A stretch of DNA of 62,997 bases from Psychrobacter sp. 4Dc (GCF_002836715.1 NZ_PJAT01000063.1:1-62997); one strand, 5' to 3'; positions 26,969-36,542 are shown, counted from the first letter of the stretch. Notes: generated by a model not told the origin, from the letters alone. Program-made: numbers and translations.

Positions 26969-27571
26969 ATGGAAAACGTCAACCAAGCGGAGTTTTGGCA
27001 GCAGCGTTATGAGAAGAACAGCATCGGTTGGGATATGGGGCAGGTATCGCCACCGCTCAAAGCTTATATCGACCAGTTACCTGAGAGTGCAAAAAATCAG
27101 GCGGTACTAGTGCCAGGTGCAGGCAATGCCTATGAAGTGGGTTACTTATATGAGCAAGGCTTTACCAATGTCACGCTGGTTGACTTTGCCTCTGCACCGA
27201 TTGAGACGTTTGCAGAGCGCTATCCTAATTTCCCCTCTGAACATCTGATCTGTGCGGACTTTTTTAGTTTGTCAGCTGAGCAGTATCAATTTGATTGGAT
27301 ACTTGAGCAGACGTTTTTTTGTGCGATTAATCCATTGCGCCGTGATGAATACGTGCAGCAGATGGCAAAGCTATTAAAGCCACAAGGTAAGTTGGTTGGG
27401 TTGTTATTTGACACGGATTTTGGACGCAAAGGGCCACCATTCGGCGCCAGCAAGGAAGAGTACCAGCAGCGTTTTCAAAGTTATTTTGATATCGAGATTA
27501 TGGAGCCTAGCTATAATTCATATCCAGCGCGGCAGGGTAGTGAGCTATTTATAAAGCTGCGAGCAAAGTAA
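26969..27571 (+). CDS. Thiopurine methyltransferase-like SAM methyltransferase
   Basis: 200 residues from the ATG at 26969; a GTG at 26930 is in frame but has a poorly placed ribosome site. It begins with the TPMT-family pattern (FWQQRYEKNSIGWDMGQVSP), then SAM motif I VLVPGAGNAYEVGYL, the acidic LVDFA strand, and CADFFSL. These methyltransferases act on thiols, thiopurines or chalcogen (tellurite/selenium) compounds; which substrate applies here is not determinable. The 3' end overlaps the convergent HD hydrolase by 23 bp. Confidence 0.88.
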   Translation: MENVNQAEFWQQRYEKNSIGWDMGQVSPPLKAYIDQLPESAKNQAVLVPGAGNAYEVGYLYEQGFTNVTLVDFASAPIETFAERYPNFPSEHLICADFFSLSAEQYQFDWILEQTFFCAINPLRRDEYVQQMAKLLKPQGKLVGLLFDTDFGRKGPPFGASKEEYQQRFQSYFDIEIMEPSYNSYPARQGSELFIKLRAK

Positions 27572-28220
27572 GCTCGTGCTTGATATTATCTCGAGCTTGC
27601 GTTTCTAACTGACTATAATAATGGTCAGTCAGATAGAGTTTGGGATGTGCTAGTAATCCTTGTAATACTGCAGTGCGTCCATCACGGTAGCTGTCATCGG
27701 CGACATGCTTATATTCTTGACGTATCGCCTTTGCATACTGCTTGTAGGTAGGCCAAGGCATACCCAAGATACTCAAATCCATATCTAACAGATATGCCGC
27801 ATCGTTATATTTGTCAATGTCTACCAACGTATCTAGCTGATGATTAGCCGTCATCATAATGAGAGCGTGAATGTGTTGGCATTGCTCTGTGTTTAGATAA
27901 GGGCTCAAAGCATCTGTCGCAAATTCTGCACTTTGAAACTCATTGTCGGAGCGTTTTGGATCGTATACCACATCATGATAGTACAGTGCCAATGCAATGA
28001 TATGCGGCTCAGACAGATGGTGCTTAATATTCTCAAACTGTACCAAGAGCTGCTCAATATGATTGAGCGTATGATAGGCACGTTGTGGTTCACCATAGCG
28101 CGTCACGATATCTTGCCAAAGCCTATCTATTTGCTTTGGCGAGATATCGCTGGTCATAGCTGACAACTGCTGTGCAAAGCACTTGCCAAGCTCATCGTGC
28201 TTATTTGAGACAGTTTTCAT
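27549..28220 (-). CDS. HD-superfamily metal-dependent hydrolase (COG4339)
   Basis: 223 residues. Metal ligands fit H and D positions in YHTLNHIEQLL, YYHDVVYDPKRSDNE and MMTANHQ, followed by DMDLSILG, all features of COG4339 predicted phosphohydrolases. The natural substrate of the family is unknown. It is 39 bp downstream of oxyR on the same strand and probably co-transcribed. Its stop lies inside the end of the convergent methyltransferase gene. Confidence 0.85.
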   Translation of the reverse strand: MKTVSNKHDELGKCFAQQLSAMTSDISPKQIDRLWQDIVTRYGEPQRAYHTLNHIEQLLVQFENIKHHLSEPHIIALALYYHDVVYDPKRSDNEFQSAEFATDALSPYLNTEQCQHIHALIMMTANHQLDTLVDIDKYNDAAYLLDMDLSILGMPWPTYKQYAKAIRQEYKHVADDSYRDGRTAVLQGLLAHPKLYLTDHYYSQLETQARDNIKHELTLLAAL

Positions 28221-28259
28221 ATGTCATTTTTCACTATGACCGTGGTAAAAATGGTTTGA

Positions 28260-29171
28260 TTATTCTTTATTAGCTACTGCGTCTTTAAATGCTTTATTGA
28301 ATACATCGCCAAGCAAGCTAACATCATCGACACGCGCATAGTTCAAACGGGTGACAAAGGCAATATGGCGATGCGGCCCGTCTTCAGCCAATGGTATGGC
28401 GACGGCATTTTGATTCTGCAGGTGTAGCTGATCGAGCGCCATTTCAGGCACTAGCGTTGTGCCCATATTGGCAAGTGCCATTTGAATCAAAGTATTTAAA
28501 CTGGCATCTGAAAAGCTTGACTTCATTTGTGCACGGTCGAAATGACAGACAGACAGCGTCTGGTCAGTTAGACAATGTCCTTCACCAAGTAACATGAGAT
28601 TGGCAGTCGCCAGTTCATCAGCATTGATGGTATCAAGCTTGGCATGTATGTCATCTTTTGGAAATACAGCAAAAAAGTCTTCACTCCAGAACTCAAAACT
28701 GTGTAGCCCATCTACCGCATACGGCAGCGCAATAATAGCGGTGTCGATATGACCGTAGCGTACTTGCTCAAGCAACCGCTCTGTCTGTTGTTCGACGATG
28801 GTCATACGGAACTCTGGATATTGAGCACGCAGCGCTGGTAGTACTTTTGGCAGCAAGTAAGGTGCAATCGTCGGAATGATACCGACAGTCATGGGATAGG
28901 CAAGCGGCGTCTGATGGCTATGAGCACGCGTGGTCAAATCGCTGACCTCAGAAAACACTCGCTGCGCCCGTGTGAGGATGTCTTGACCGATAGGGGTAAT
29001 CAATACCTGTTTATTGTTGCGCTCAAAAATCTGAGTATCTAGCTGTTTTTCTAATTCTGCGATACCCAAACTTAGTGCAGACTGCGAGATATTGCAATCT
29101 TCAGCAGCACGTTTAAAATGACGATGTTTGGCGACGGCTAGGGCAAACTCAAGTTGTCGTAAAGTAATCAT
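28260..29171 (-). CDS. oxyR: Hydrogen peroxide sensor OxyR
   Basis: LysR-type regulator of 303 residues. The N-terminal helix-turn-helix reads NISQSALSLGIAELEKQL. The redox pair C200 and C209 lies in GEGHCLTDQTLSVC, equivalent to C199/C208 of E. coli OxyR, which is the key evidence for OxyR. The ribosome site GAGAGG precedes the ATG. It is divergent from ahpC, its usual target, with 268 bp between. Confidence 0.94.
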   Translation of the reverse strand: MITLRQLEFALAVAKHRHFKRAAEDCNISQSALSLGIAELEKQLDTQIFERNNKQVLITPIGQDILTRAQRVFSEVSDLTTRAHSHQTPLAYPMTVGIIPTIAPYLLPKVLPALRAQYPEFRMTIVEQQTERLLEQVRYGHIDTAIIALPYAVDGLHSFEFWSEDFFAVFPKDDIHAKLDTINADELATANLMLLGEGHCLTDQTLSVCHFDRAQMKSSFSDASLNTLIQMALANMGTTLVPEMALDQLHLQNQNAVAIPLAEDGPHRHIAFVTRLNYARVDDVSLLGDVFNKAFKDAVANKE

Positions 29172-29439
29172 AAAACCTCTCTTTTAGTGGGTTTTTAATG
29201 CAATTTATTATGTTTGGTCAACCTTTATGAGGTAGCAAATTACCAATTGAGCACCAATGATAAAATGTAGAGATAATAGTTTAACAAGTTTAATAAAACA
29301 AAACATCACATTAAAAACTTTTAACTGGATTAACCATAGAATTCGCGTATAGTTTGTCAGGTAGCCCAGAGAGCTAGAGGGCTAATTGAAAAAACCATAT
29401 AATTAATTTCCAATTTACTTAACTATAGAGGAGCCAACC
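29172..29439. promoter_or_regulatory. ahpC: oxyR-ahpC divergent control region
   Basis: AT-rich region expected to hold the OxyR operator and both promoters. A weak plus-strand candidate promoter is TGGATT (29326-29331), 16 bp, TATAGT (29348-29353). ATAG-type half-sites occur around 29275 and 29336 but I could not align them confidently to the four-part OxyR consensus. Confidence 0.4.
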
Positions 29440-30006
29440 ATGGCGTCTATCATCAATCAAGAAATCCCAGAATTTTCAGCAGATGCATACGTAAACGGTG
29501 AGTTCAAAACCATCACTTCAGAAGACGTAAAAGGCAACTGGGCGATTTTCCTATTTTACCCAGCTGATTTCACGTTTGTTTGCCCAACTGAGCTAGAAGA
29601 CATGGCCGCTCATTATGACGAGCTAAAAGGCCTTGGTGTTGAAGTGTACTCAGTATCTACTGACACGCATTTCACGCACAAAGCATGGCATGATTCTTCA
29701 GAAGCTATCGGTAAAGTACAATACCCAATGATCGGCGATCCTACTGGTAAAATCACTCGTGGCTTCAACGTCATGATTGAAGAAGCGGGTTTGGCTGAGC
29801 GCGGTACATTCTTAATAGATCCTGATGGCTTGATCCAAGTCGCTGAAATCCATGCTGGCGGTATCGGCCGTAGTGCAAAAGACATGCTACGTAAAGTGAA
29901 AGCAGCACAATATGTTCGCGAAAACGATGGCGAAGTTTGCCCAGCAGCTTGGGAACAAGGCGGTGACACATTGAAGCCAAGTCTTGACCTAGTTGGTAAA
30001 ATCTAA
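29440..30006 (+). CDS. ahpC: Alkyl hydroperoxide reductase AhpC (2-Cys peroxiredoxin)
   Basis: 188-residue cytosolic peroxiredoxin that reduces H2O2 and organic peroxides. The peroxidatic cysteine is C48 in FTFVCPTE and the resolving cysteine is C167 in EVCPAAW. The length equals the AhpC1/E. coli type. GAGGAG precedes the ATG. It is divergent from oxyR; its reductase ahpF is about 0.9 kb downstream, not adjacent. A strong terminator follows, so the two are separate units. Confidence 0.97.
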   Translation: MASIINQEIPEFSADAYVNGEFKTITSEDVKGNWAIFLFYPADFTFVCPTELEDMAAHYDELKGLGVEVYSVSTDTHFTHKAWHDSSEAIGKVQYPMIGDPTGKITRGFNVMIEEAGLAERGTFLIDPDGLIQVAEIHAGGIGRSAKDMLRKVKAAQYVRENDGEVCPAAWEQGGDTLKPSLDLVGKI

Positions 30007-30076
30007 GTAGTTATTTTATACTTAGATAAAAGTAGCGCTGTATCTTAAACATCTGATTTAAGTCAGTGCTACAAAT

Positions 30077-30112
30077 AAAGACCCCATTAACATAAGTTGA
30101 TGGGGTCTTTTT
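30077..30112. terminator. Intrinsic terminator of ahpC
   Basis: A 15-bp stem with one wobble pair (AAAGACCCCATTAAC / GTTGATGGGGTCTTT), a 4-nt loop and T5. A short T-run also exists on the minus strand, so it may also serve the YdcH-like gene. Confidence 0.9.
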
Positions 30113-30175
30113 ACGTCTTAAGCATAGGTATTGTTAGTATTATTTTTCAGCATATCTCTAAGTATAGACGCAATA

Positions 30176-30424
30176 TTAAGCGCGAGACTGTGCTTTATTT
30201 TTATCAATGGTTTTATAGATCTCGTCTTTAAGCTGTAGCTTTCGTCGTTTCATCTGTTCGATTTCTTCGTCGCGACTGGCATGCTTGACCACATCGTTTT
30301 CAAGCTTATTAATTTGCCTATCTAGAGTCGTATGCTCGTCAAAGATACTCGCAAAATGCGTGTCCTTTTGCTTAAGCTCATCGATAATATCACTGTGATC
30401 TTGCCATGTGTCTGTCATTGTCAT
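30176..30424 (-). CDS. YdcH/DUF465 family small protein
   Basis: 82-residue helical protein of the DUF465 family, with the pattern FASIFDEHTTLDRQINKLE and a basic stretch EQMKRRKLQLKDEI. These proteins are short coiled-coil hairpins of unknown role. It lies between ahpC and ahpF on the opposite strand. Two start methionines (MTMTD) are possible. Confidence 0.85.
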   Translation of the reverse strand: MTMTDTWQDHSDIIDELKQKDTHFASIFDEHTTLDRQINKLENDVVKHASRDEEIEQMKRRKLQLKDEIYKTIDKNKAQSRA

Positions 30425-30863
30425 GTTGTCATCCTTGTTATTTAGTGCAAGCTTAGAATAGGCGTAAGCACGTTATGGTTAAGACGCTTATGATGGTGAG
30501 ACTTTTTTTGGAAGGGGTGAAAGTTTAATGGTAATAAAGGTAGTTACTTCACGATATTGATAATGCATATTGCTATCCATACCATTCGATTGTAGCGAAA
30601 AAATAGACCATGTACCATCACTATCATTTGTTTGTGTATTTGTATTTAATTGTTTAAAGCGATAAACGATTAGTTTTATAAAACATAAAGTTTGAGTTTC
30701 TCAGCTTGCCGAAACTGGCTAAACGCTTGATAATAGACACATCAAAGGGCAAGAGCCCACTATATATAACCTTTTATACAAAATTATCGACGCCAACTAT
30801 TTCATATTTAGACGCGTAGCATGACAGTTGCCGTTACATATTCAGTCATAATGAGGAACAAAC
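30425..30863. other. Intergenic region upstream of ahpF
   Basis: 439 bp without a gene. It should contain the ahpF promoter and possibly an OxyR site; I could not define either with confidence. No strong inverted repeat is visible. Confidence 0.4.
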
Positions 30864-32441
30864 ATGATAGATCAAAATTTATTAGATGCCGTTAAGAGCT
30901 ATAGCGAAAACATGACACGTCCAATTACTTTTGTATTGGGTAATGGTACGCATGCAAAACGTGCAGAATTGGTAGATTTTTTGACCAAGATTGCTGGAAC
31001 GACAGATAAAATTAACTTCGATGCAGAAGCAACTGACGATAGTTTGCCTAGTGCGATTAGTTTTAAAGTAGTCAGTCACATTGATGGCGAATCAAACGAC
31101 ACTGGTATCGTATTCAGCGGTATCCCAGGTGGTCATGAGTTTACGTCATTGATTTTGGCGATTCTGCAAGCGGGTGGTCATACGCTAAAGTTGGATGAAG
31201 GTATCCAAAAGCTAGTTAAGCGCTTTAATAAGCCGCTACAGTTCCAGACCTACGTGTCATTGTCATGCCATAGCTGCCCAGAAGTCGTTCAGGCATTGAA
31301 CCAGTTTGCGCTACTAAACGATGGTATCAGTAATGAGATGATCGACGGTGCATTGTTCCAAGAGCAAGTAGAAGCGAATAAAATTCAAGGTGTACCAGCT
31401 GTATTTTTGAATGGTAAGCCATTTGCTAATGGTCTAATCGACACTGCTAAATTGATTGGAAAATTGCAAGAGCAGTTCCCTGATTTACTGTCAGAAGTAG
31501 AAGACGATGCTGAGCAATTAGAGCAGCAAGACGTCACTATCATCGGTGCTGGCCCTGCAGGTGTGGCTGCAGCCATTTATACAGCGCGTAAAGGCTTAAA
31601 AGTCACGATGGTCGCTGATCGTATCGGTGGACAGGTAAAAGACACGCAAGACATTGAGAACTTGATTTCAGTGCCGCTAACCAATGGTACAGATTTATCG
31701 ACCAACTTTGTTAAGCACTTGGCCGAATACAACATCACATTAAAAGAGCATGTGAGCGTTAAAGAAATCGACGAGACTGAAGAAGAGAACTACAGTATTC
31801 ACCTAAACACTGGTGAGACTTTTAATACTCGTAGTATTATCTTAGCGACAGGTGCTCAGTGGAGAAAGCTTGGTGTACCAGGTGAAGAAGAAAACATTGG
31901 TAAAGGTGTGGCTTTCTGTGCGCATTGCGACGGCCCATTCTTCAAGGGTAAAGATATCTCAGTGATCGGCGGTGGTAACTCGGGTGTGGAGGCAGCACTA
32001 GATTTGGCAGGTATCGTTAATCACGTTACTGTACTCGAGTTCGCTGATGAATTAAAAGCTGACCAAGTACTGATCAACAAAGCTAAAGAAAAAACTAACA
32101 TCGAGTTCATTACCGGTGCAGAGACGCAAGAGATCAAAGCGACTGATGGCAAAGTATCATCTATCGTCTACCAAGATCGCAGCACAGGTGAGACTCATGA
32201 GCGTGATTTATCAGGGGTGTTTGTACAGATTGGTTTAGTACCAAACACTGGGTTCATCAAAGGCTTCGTTGATCTAAACCGCTTTGGTGAGATCGAAATC
32301 GATGAGCGCTGCCGTACAGATCGTAAAGGTATCTTTGCTTGTGGTGACGTAACCACCGTACCATTTAAGCAAATTAACATTGCGATGGGTGAAGGTAGTA
32401 AAGCGGCATTGTCAGCCTTTGAATACTTGGTCATGCAGTAA
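30864..32441 (+). CDS. ahpF: Alkyl hydroperoxide reductase subunit AhpF
   Basis: 525-residue flavoprotein disulfide reductase that recycles AhpC with NAD(P)H. The N-terminal tandem thioredoxin-fold domain has the C135-x-x-C138 pair (SCHSCP). An FAD-binding motif follows (TIIGAGPAGVAAAIYTARKG), then the thioredoxin-reductase-like C352-x-x-C355 pair (CAHCDG), an NAD(P)H motif VIGGGNSGVEAALDLAG, and the C-terminal GIFACGDVT motif. GAGGAA precedes the ATG. It is a single-gene unit with its own terminator. Confidence 0.97.
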   Translation: MIDQNLLDAVKSYSENMTRPITFVLGNGTHAKRAELVDFLTKIAGTTDKINFDAEATDDSLPSAISFKVVSHIDGESNDTGIVFSGIPGGHEFTSLILAILQAGGHTLKLDEGIQKLVKRFNKPLQFQTYVSLSCHSCPEVVQALNQFALLNDGISNEMIDGALFQEQVEANKIQGVPAVFLNGKPFANGLIDTAKLIGKLQEQFPDLLSEVEDDAEQLEQQDVTIIGAGPAGVAAAIYTARKGLKVTMVADRIGGQVKDTQDIENLISVPLTNGTDLSTNFVKHLAEYNITLKEHVSVKEIDETEEENYSIHLNTGETFNTRSIILATGAQWRKLGVPGEEENIGKGVAFCAHCDGPFFKGKDISVIGGGNSGVEAALDLAGIVNHVTVLEFADELKADQVLINKAKEKTNIEFITGAETQEIKATDGKVSSIVYQDRSTGETHERDLSGVFVQIGLVPNTGFIKGFVDLNRFGEIEIDERCRTDRKGIFACGDVTTVPFKQINIAMGEGSKAALSAFEYLVMQ

Positions 32442-32465
32442 GCTGTTCAGTTTAGTTTCAGTATA

Positions 32466-32494
32466 AAAGGCCACCTCGGTTGAGGTGGCTTTTT
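32466..32494 (+). terminator. Intrinsic terminator of ahpF
   Basis: Stem GCCACCTC / GAGGTGGC (8 bp), loop GGTT, followed by T5. Confidence 0.9.
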
Positions 32495-32700
32495 GATGTT
32501 AGCGTATAAATACTTCTCTATAGAACAAACCTTAATATTTAGGAAATAGCCACTTGCGTGAGCCAATAACGCGTTTTCACTCAGAAAATATCAGTATTTA
32601 CGTTACAAATTCGACATTTGCATTACAAACTCGTGTTGTTGATGCAATAATGTATGCAATAAAACCTATCATAGCGTCATGAACTATAAGGAAAATAGGC

Positions 32701-34149
32701 ATGGAATACATTGAAGCTTTTTTCGCCCTAATCGGGGATCTAACGTGGGGCTGGGCGCTCGTGCCTATGCTAATTATCTTTGGTTTATTGTTTACCATCG
32801 TAGGTAGGTTCGCTCAGTTTAGATATTTTAAACGTATGTTCCGTGTGTTCAAAACGGATGAAGTAGGAGACGACGGAATTTCTGCCCGTCAGGCGTTGCT
32901 CGTTTCTATCGGTGGACGTGTAGGCGGCGGTAACATTGCTGGTGTTGCGGTTGCAATCTCTTTAGGGGGGCCGGGAGCGGTATTCTGGATGTGGGTTGTG
33001 GCCTTAATTGGCATGATGACCAGCATTGTCGAATGTAGCTTAGCCCAGCTTTACAAGCGTAGAGACAATGATGGTAACTTTCGCGGTGGCCCTGCGACCT
33101 ATATTTTACATGGGTTAGGTAAAGACTATCGCTGGCTTGCTGTTATTTATGCGATCTCGCTACTACTGTCTTTTTCTATCGGGTTTGTGGCGTTCCAAGG
33201 CAACACGGTAGCAGGCTCAGCGCTTGAAAGCTTTGGGATTGATCGCTGGATAACGGGTGTAGTACTGGTAATTGCGGGTGGATTTATTGTCTTTGGCGGT
33301 ATTCAGCGCATTGCCAAAGTAGCCGACGTTGTCATTCCGGTTATGGCATTAATCTATATCAGTATGGCACTTATTATTATTGCGTTTAACTTTACAGAAT
33401 TGCCTGCACTGATGGTAATGATTGTTAAAAATGCTTTTGGCATTGAGTCTGTCGTGGGCGGTGGTATTGGTGTGGCGATTGAGCAAGGCATGAAGCGTGG
33501 TTTATTCTCTAATGAGGCAGGTTTGGGTTCTGCGCCTAATATTGCCGCCACCGCTTACGCCACTCATCCTGTTAGTCAAGGTATCTCGCAGTCACTGTCT
33601 GTGTTTATTGATACGATAATCGTATGTAGTGCCACCGCATTTATGATTTTACTGAGCGGCGTGTATCAACCAGGTGCTGAAGTCGATGGTATTGTACTGG
33701 CACAGCAAGCGCTCACGACCCAGCTTGGGGATTGGGCACAGTATATCCTGACCATATCGATATTGCTATTTGCCCTAAGCTCTATCATGTATAACTATTA
33801 TATGGGTGAAAATGCCATTAATTTCTTGGTCAAAAAGAATATCAAAATGGCGACTCTGGTTTTGCGAGTTGTTGTGATTGCGGTATTATTCTTGGGCGCA
33901 GTGGCTCCTGCAGCAACCGCAGTGTTCTTCTTCGCTGATCCGTTGATGGGCGTGCTAGCGCTAGCAAACTTATTGGCCTTGATAATGTTGTTTCCGCGAG
34001 CTAAGCGTCTACTTGACGACTTTGCAAGTCAGTTAAAATCAGGGGTTAAAGAGCCGCTATTTGATGCGCAAGAGTATGAAAAACTGGATCTCGATTTGAG
34101 CGCATGGGGTAAAAAAGCAGTGAAAGAAGCGTTAGATCAAAAACAGTAG
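32701..34149 (+). CDS. Alanine/glycine:cation symporter (AGCS) family transporter
   Basis: 482-residue inner-membrane sodium:alanine (glycine) symporter with about 10-11 hydrophobic helices. Family motifs include GGRVGGGNIAGVAVAISLGGPG near residues 76-98, GGPATYILHGLG, and LFSNEAGLGSAPNIAATA, which holds the AGCS signature. AAGGAAAAT precedes the ATG. Single-gene unit with a strong terminator. Alanine or glycine is the usual substrate of the family, not proven here. Confidence 0.93.
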   Translation: MEYIEAFFALIGDLTWGWALVPMLIIFGLLFTIVGRFAQFRYFKRMFRVFKTDEVGDDGISARQALLVSIGGRVGGGNIAGVAVAISLGGPGAVFWMWVVALIGMMTSIVECSLAQLYKRRDNDGNFRGGPATYILHGLGKDYRWLAVIYAISLLLSFSIGFVAFQGNTVAGSALESFGIDRWITGVVLVIAGGFIVFGGIQRIAKVADVVIPVMALIYISMALIIIAFNFTELPALMVMIVKNAFGIESVVGGGIGVAIEQGMKRGLFSNEAGLGSAPNIAATAYATHPVSQGISQSLSVFIDTIIVCSATAFMILLSGVYQPGAEVDGIVLAQQALTTQLGDWAQYILTISILLFALSSIMYNYYMGENAINFLVKKNIKMATLVLRVVVIAVLFLGAVAPAATAVFFFADPLMGVLALANLLALIMLFPRAKRLLDDFASQLKSGVKEPLFDAQEYEKLDLDLSAWGKKAVKEALDQKQ

Positions 34150-34177
34150 TACCTGTAGGCTTTATTTCTCATGAAAG

Positions 34178-34213
34178 AAAAAACCACTTTAACTGAGTTG
34201 AAGTGGTTTTTTT
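34178..34213. terminator. Bidirectional terminator between symporter and GST genes
   Basis: A 13-bp stem (AACCACTTTAACT / AGTTGAAGTGGTT, one wobble) is flanked by A-run on the left and T7 on the right, serving both convergent genes. Confidence 0.9.
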
Positions 34214-34233
34214 ATGCAAGATATTATTTATGC

Positions 34234-34995
34234 CTAAAATGAATGGTTATTCGCCAATACGCCAACGACAGACAGTATCTCTCCTGCTTCATCTTCTTCA
34301 ATAATTCGAGTCTCTGTCAGTGCTGATTGTTGCCACGCCTGTATGTGCGGATGATTTAGCATAGTTTGGCAATACTGCTTGGTCAGTGGCTGCAAAGTAA
34401 TATTAGATGCATCAGCATAAGTCTGTAATCGCAGCACCACTGGAGCAAAAAACACATCGGCTGTTGTGAAATCTCCGAATAAGAAACTGTCTGCTGAGCA
34501 ACCTTTTAAACAATCGGCAAAGATGTTTTCGATACGAGCGATATCCGCTAAGCAAGCGCTACTTGGCTGTATCTTAGCCGTTGCTCGTATATTCATCGGC
34601 ATCTCGTTACGAATGCCTGTCAATCCCGAATGCATCTCAGCCACGATGCTTTGGCAATAGGCGCTATTTATTCTACTTTGATTATTATCTTGTTTTTCAG
34701 CGTTAGATTTATCAGTGCCTGTCCAAATATCAATATCCGTAAAGTACTCATTAACATGCATAGCAATCGCTAAGGTGTCCCAAACGGTTACTTTATTATT
34801 TTTTTCCCCATAGACTAAAATAGGCACTTTACCCGTTGGCGAATGCGCTTCGAGCGTTGGACGTGCTGATGGATGAAACAACTCAACAAGCTGCTCATCA
34901 AAATCAATATTGAATGCTTTGAGCAACAGCCACGCTCGTAGCGACCACGATGAGTAGTTTTTATTACCAATAATTAATAGCGGTTTTTGCATCAT
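34234..34995 (-). CDS. Glutathione S-transferase family protein
   Basis: 253 residues. The N-terminal thioredoxin-fold domain carries GNKNYSSWSLRAWLLLKAF (Ser-rich catalytic loop) and SPTGKVPILVYG with the cis-proline. The helical C-terminal domain includes FLFGDFTTADVFFAPVVLRL. The SSWSLRPWL-type start is typical of a bacterial GST subgroup near YfcF or maleylacetoacetate isomerase-like enzymes; the substrate is unknown. Two adjacent ATGs (34995 and 34992) are possible starts. Confidence 0.87.
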   Translation of the reverse strand: MMQKPLLIIGNKNYSSWSLRAWLLLKAFNIDFDEQLVELFHPSARPTLEAHSPTGKVPILVYGEKNNKVTVWDTLAIAMHVNEYFTDIDIWTGTDKSNAEKQDNNQSRINSAYCQSIVAEMHSGLTGIRNEMPMNIRATAKIQPSSACLADIARIENIFADCLKGCSADSFLFGDFTTADVFFAPVVLRLQTYADASNITLQPLTKQYCQTMLNHPHIQAWQQSALTETRIIEEDEAGEILSVVGVLANNHSF

Positions 34996-35028
34996 AGAGT
35001 CCTATTAAGCGATAACAGTAGCATTTTA

Positions 35029-35160
35029 GGTGGTGTGTCAAAAAGTATGCTGATTAAAATTTGAACAATTTTTGAAGCCTTGAAAGCCTTATAGAATCAG
35101 AGAACTTAGCATAGATTTCGTATTGACTTTTATCGCCAGCATACTTTTTAGAACACCACC
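35029..35160. mobile_element. MITE-like element, 132 bp, with 8-bp target duplication
   Basis: The terminal inverted repeats are 24 bp (35029-35052 and 35137-35160) and match at 22 positions; both ends begin GGTGGTGT. The element is flanked by a perfect direct repeat GCATTTTA (35021-35028 and 35161-35168), the expected trace of transposition with an 8-bp staggered cut. No reading frame lies inside, so it must be mobilised by a transposase encoded elsewhere. An 8-bp duplication fits the IS1595 group among others; the family is not proven. Confidence 0.85.
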
Positions 35161-35238
35161 GCATTTTATTATGTACTCAATATTGAGTATTGACCAGTCT
35201 ATAACCCAAGCCATATTTCCATCATGTAAATCATATCT

Positions 35239-35274
35239 CAAAAAAAACGCCCATCCAATGTTTGGAAGGGCGCT
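35239..35274 (-). terminator. Intrinsic terminator of the BASS transporter gene
   Basis: On the minus strand an 11-bp stem (CGCCCTTCCAA / TTGGATGGGCG, with minor mismatch) is followed by T7-8. Confidence 0.85.
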
Positions 35275-35330
35275 TATTTAGACGGGCACTTATTGAGAAG
35301 GGCTATTTTTATTTCTTACATTCGCTATCA

Positions 35331-36188
35331 TCAGTTCTTGTTTTTGATTAGAAGAATAACGGGCAATGCAACGACATACATCAGAACACCGTACAAAGCA
35401 GCAGGCAATGCTATAACTGGCAGTGTGCTCACACCCATGATGATAGGGGCTAAGGTAATAGCCGTCGTGCTATTTTGGATACTGGTTTCTATCGAGATGG
35501 TTTTGGTATCAAACCAACTGAGCTTTAGGACTCTAGAGATCAAAATGCTAATAGCAAATAAAATAGCAATGATAAAGATAAGTTCTAAACCAATTTGAGT
35601 GAACTGTGATTGTAGTAGTTGCCAGTTGGAGGCAATAGCAGCAAAGACGATTAGTACAAAAAACACGCTGGCCAAGCCGTTTAGAAGACTGCTACGACGT
35701 ACCATAAAGTCAGTAAATTTGTGGCGAGCAAGCATACCAAGAGATACGGGCAATGTGGTCAATAAGAACATGACTAGGCCAATCTTTATCGCGCTAATAG
35801 AGTTTGCCTGATCTTTCATAAAATGATCAAAAGCCAGGGTGATTAAGATAGGCAATGTAATTACCGATAGTATGCTGACCACACCGGTCAACGTGATAGA
35901 GAGAGCGATATTTCCTTTGGCATAGTAGGTTAGCATGTTGCTAGTGACGCCGCCGGGACAAAAACTAATCAGCATAATCCCAAAAGCAATGGCTGGTGGC
36001 GGAGCCGTCACTAACACGACTGCTAGCGCAACCAACGGTACCAGCACAACTTGATTGATTAAGCCAACAAAGAACGCTTTTGGATATTTAGCAATGACCT
36101 TGAAATCACTAAGTTTTAGTCCTGCTCCGAGGGTGAACATAATGTAGGCAAGGGCTAGTGGCAGTAATGCTAGCGCGGTATTATTCAT
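35331..36188 (-). CDS. Bile acid:sodium symporter family (BASS) transporter
   Basis: 285-residue integral membrane protein with about 9-10 helices, including LMLISFCPGGVTSNMLTYYAKG, a clear BASS-family motif, and TISIETSIQNSTTAITLAPIIMG, matching the second crossover region. Bacterial members carry organic anions such as pantoate or keto acids with sodium; the substrate here is unknown. The ATG at 36188 is chosen because AAGGA lies 7 nt upstream. Confidence 0.9.
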   Translation of the reverse strand: MNNTALALLPLALAYIMFTLGAGLKLSDFKVIAKYPKAFFVGLINQVVLVPLVALAVVLVTAPPPAIAFGIMLISFCPGGVTSNMLTYYAKGNIALSITLTGVVSILSVITLPILITLAFDHFMKDQANSISAIKIGLVMFLLTTLPVSLGMLARHKFTDFMVRRSSLLNGLASVFFVLIVFAAIASNWQLLQSQFTQIGLELIFIIAILFAISILISRVLKLSWFDTKTISIETSIQNSTTAITLAPIIMGVSTLPVIALPAALYGVLMYVVALPVILLIKNKN

Positions 36189-36440
36189 CAAACATTCCTT
36201 GTAAAACTAAAATGCCATATCAAGATGGCTTTTTGAAAGTAAATAGCAGCGGGGCAACCTTGTCATCAGGCAGCTGCTCACAATCCATGTGTTTAGGTAT
36301 TTAATCGTCTAGCTAATGAGGTGTCTTAACCACTAAGCTAGATCAAGCCTATCAAATGATAATAGCGGTATTACGCTCGTATAGTAACCCACTTGTCGTG
36401 ACTATTGAGGTTGGTCGAGGTTGTTGGAAGCTATCGGGAG

Positions 36441-36471
36441 GTGATTAGGCAGTGACTAGGTAGTGATTGAG
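36441..36471. repeat. 11-bp imperfect tandem repeat, about three units
   Basis: Units GTGATTAGGCA, GTGACTAGGTA and GTGATTGAG follow each other directly in non-coding DNA. Confidence 0.6.
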
Positions 36472-36514
36472 TTGTTTGTGGCTAATGACACTTTGAGCAT
36501 AATGATACGCACAG

Positions 36515-36542
36515 TAAAAAGCCCACAAGATTCTGTGGGCTA
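36515..36542 (-). terminator. Intrinsic terminator of the first DUF442 gene
   Basis: On the minus strand, stem GCCCACA / TGTGGGC is followed by T5. Confidence 0.8.
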
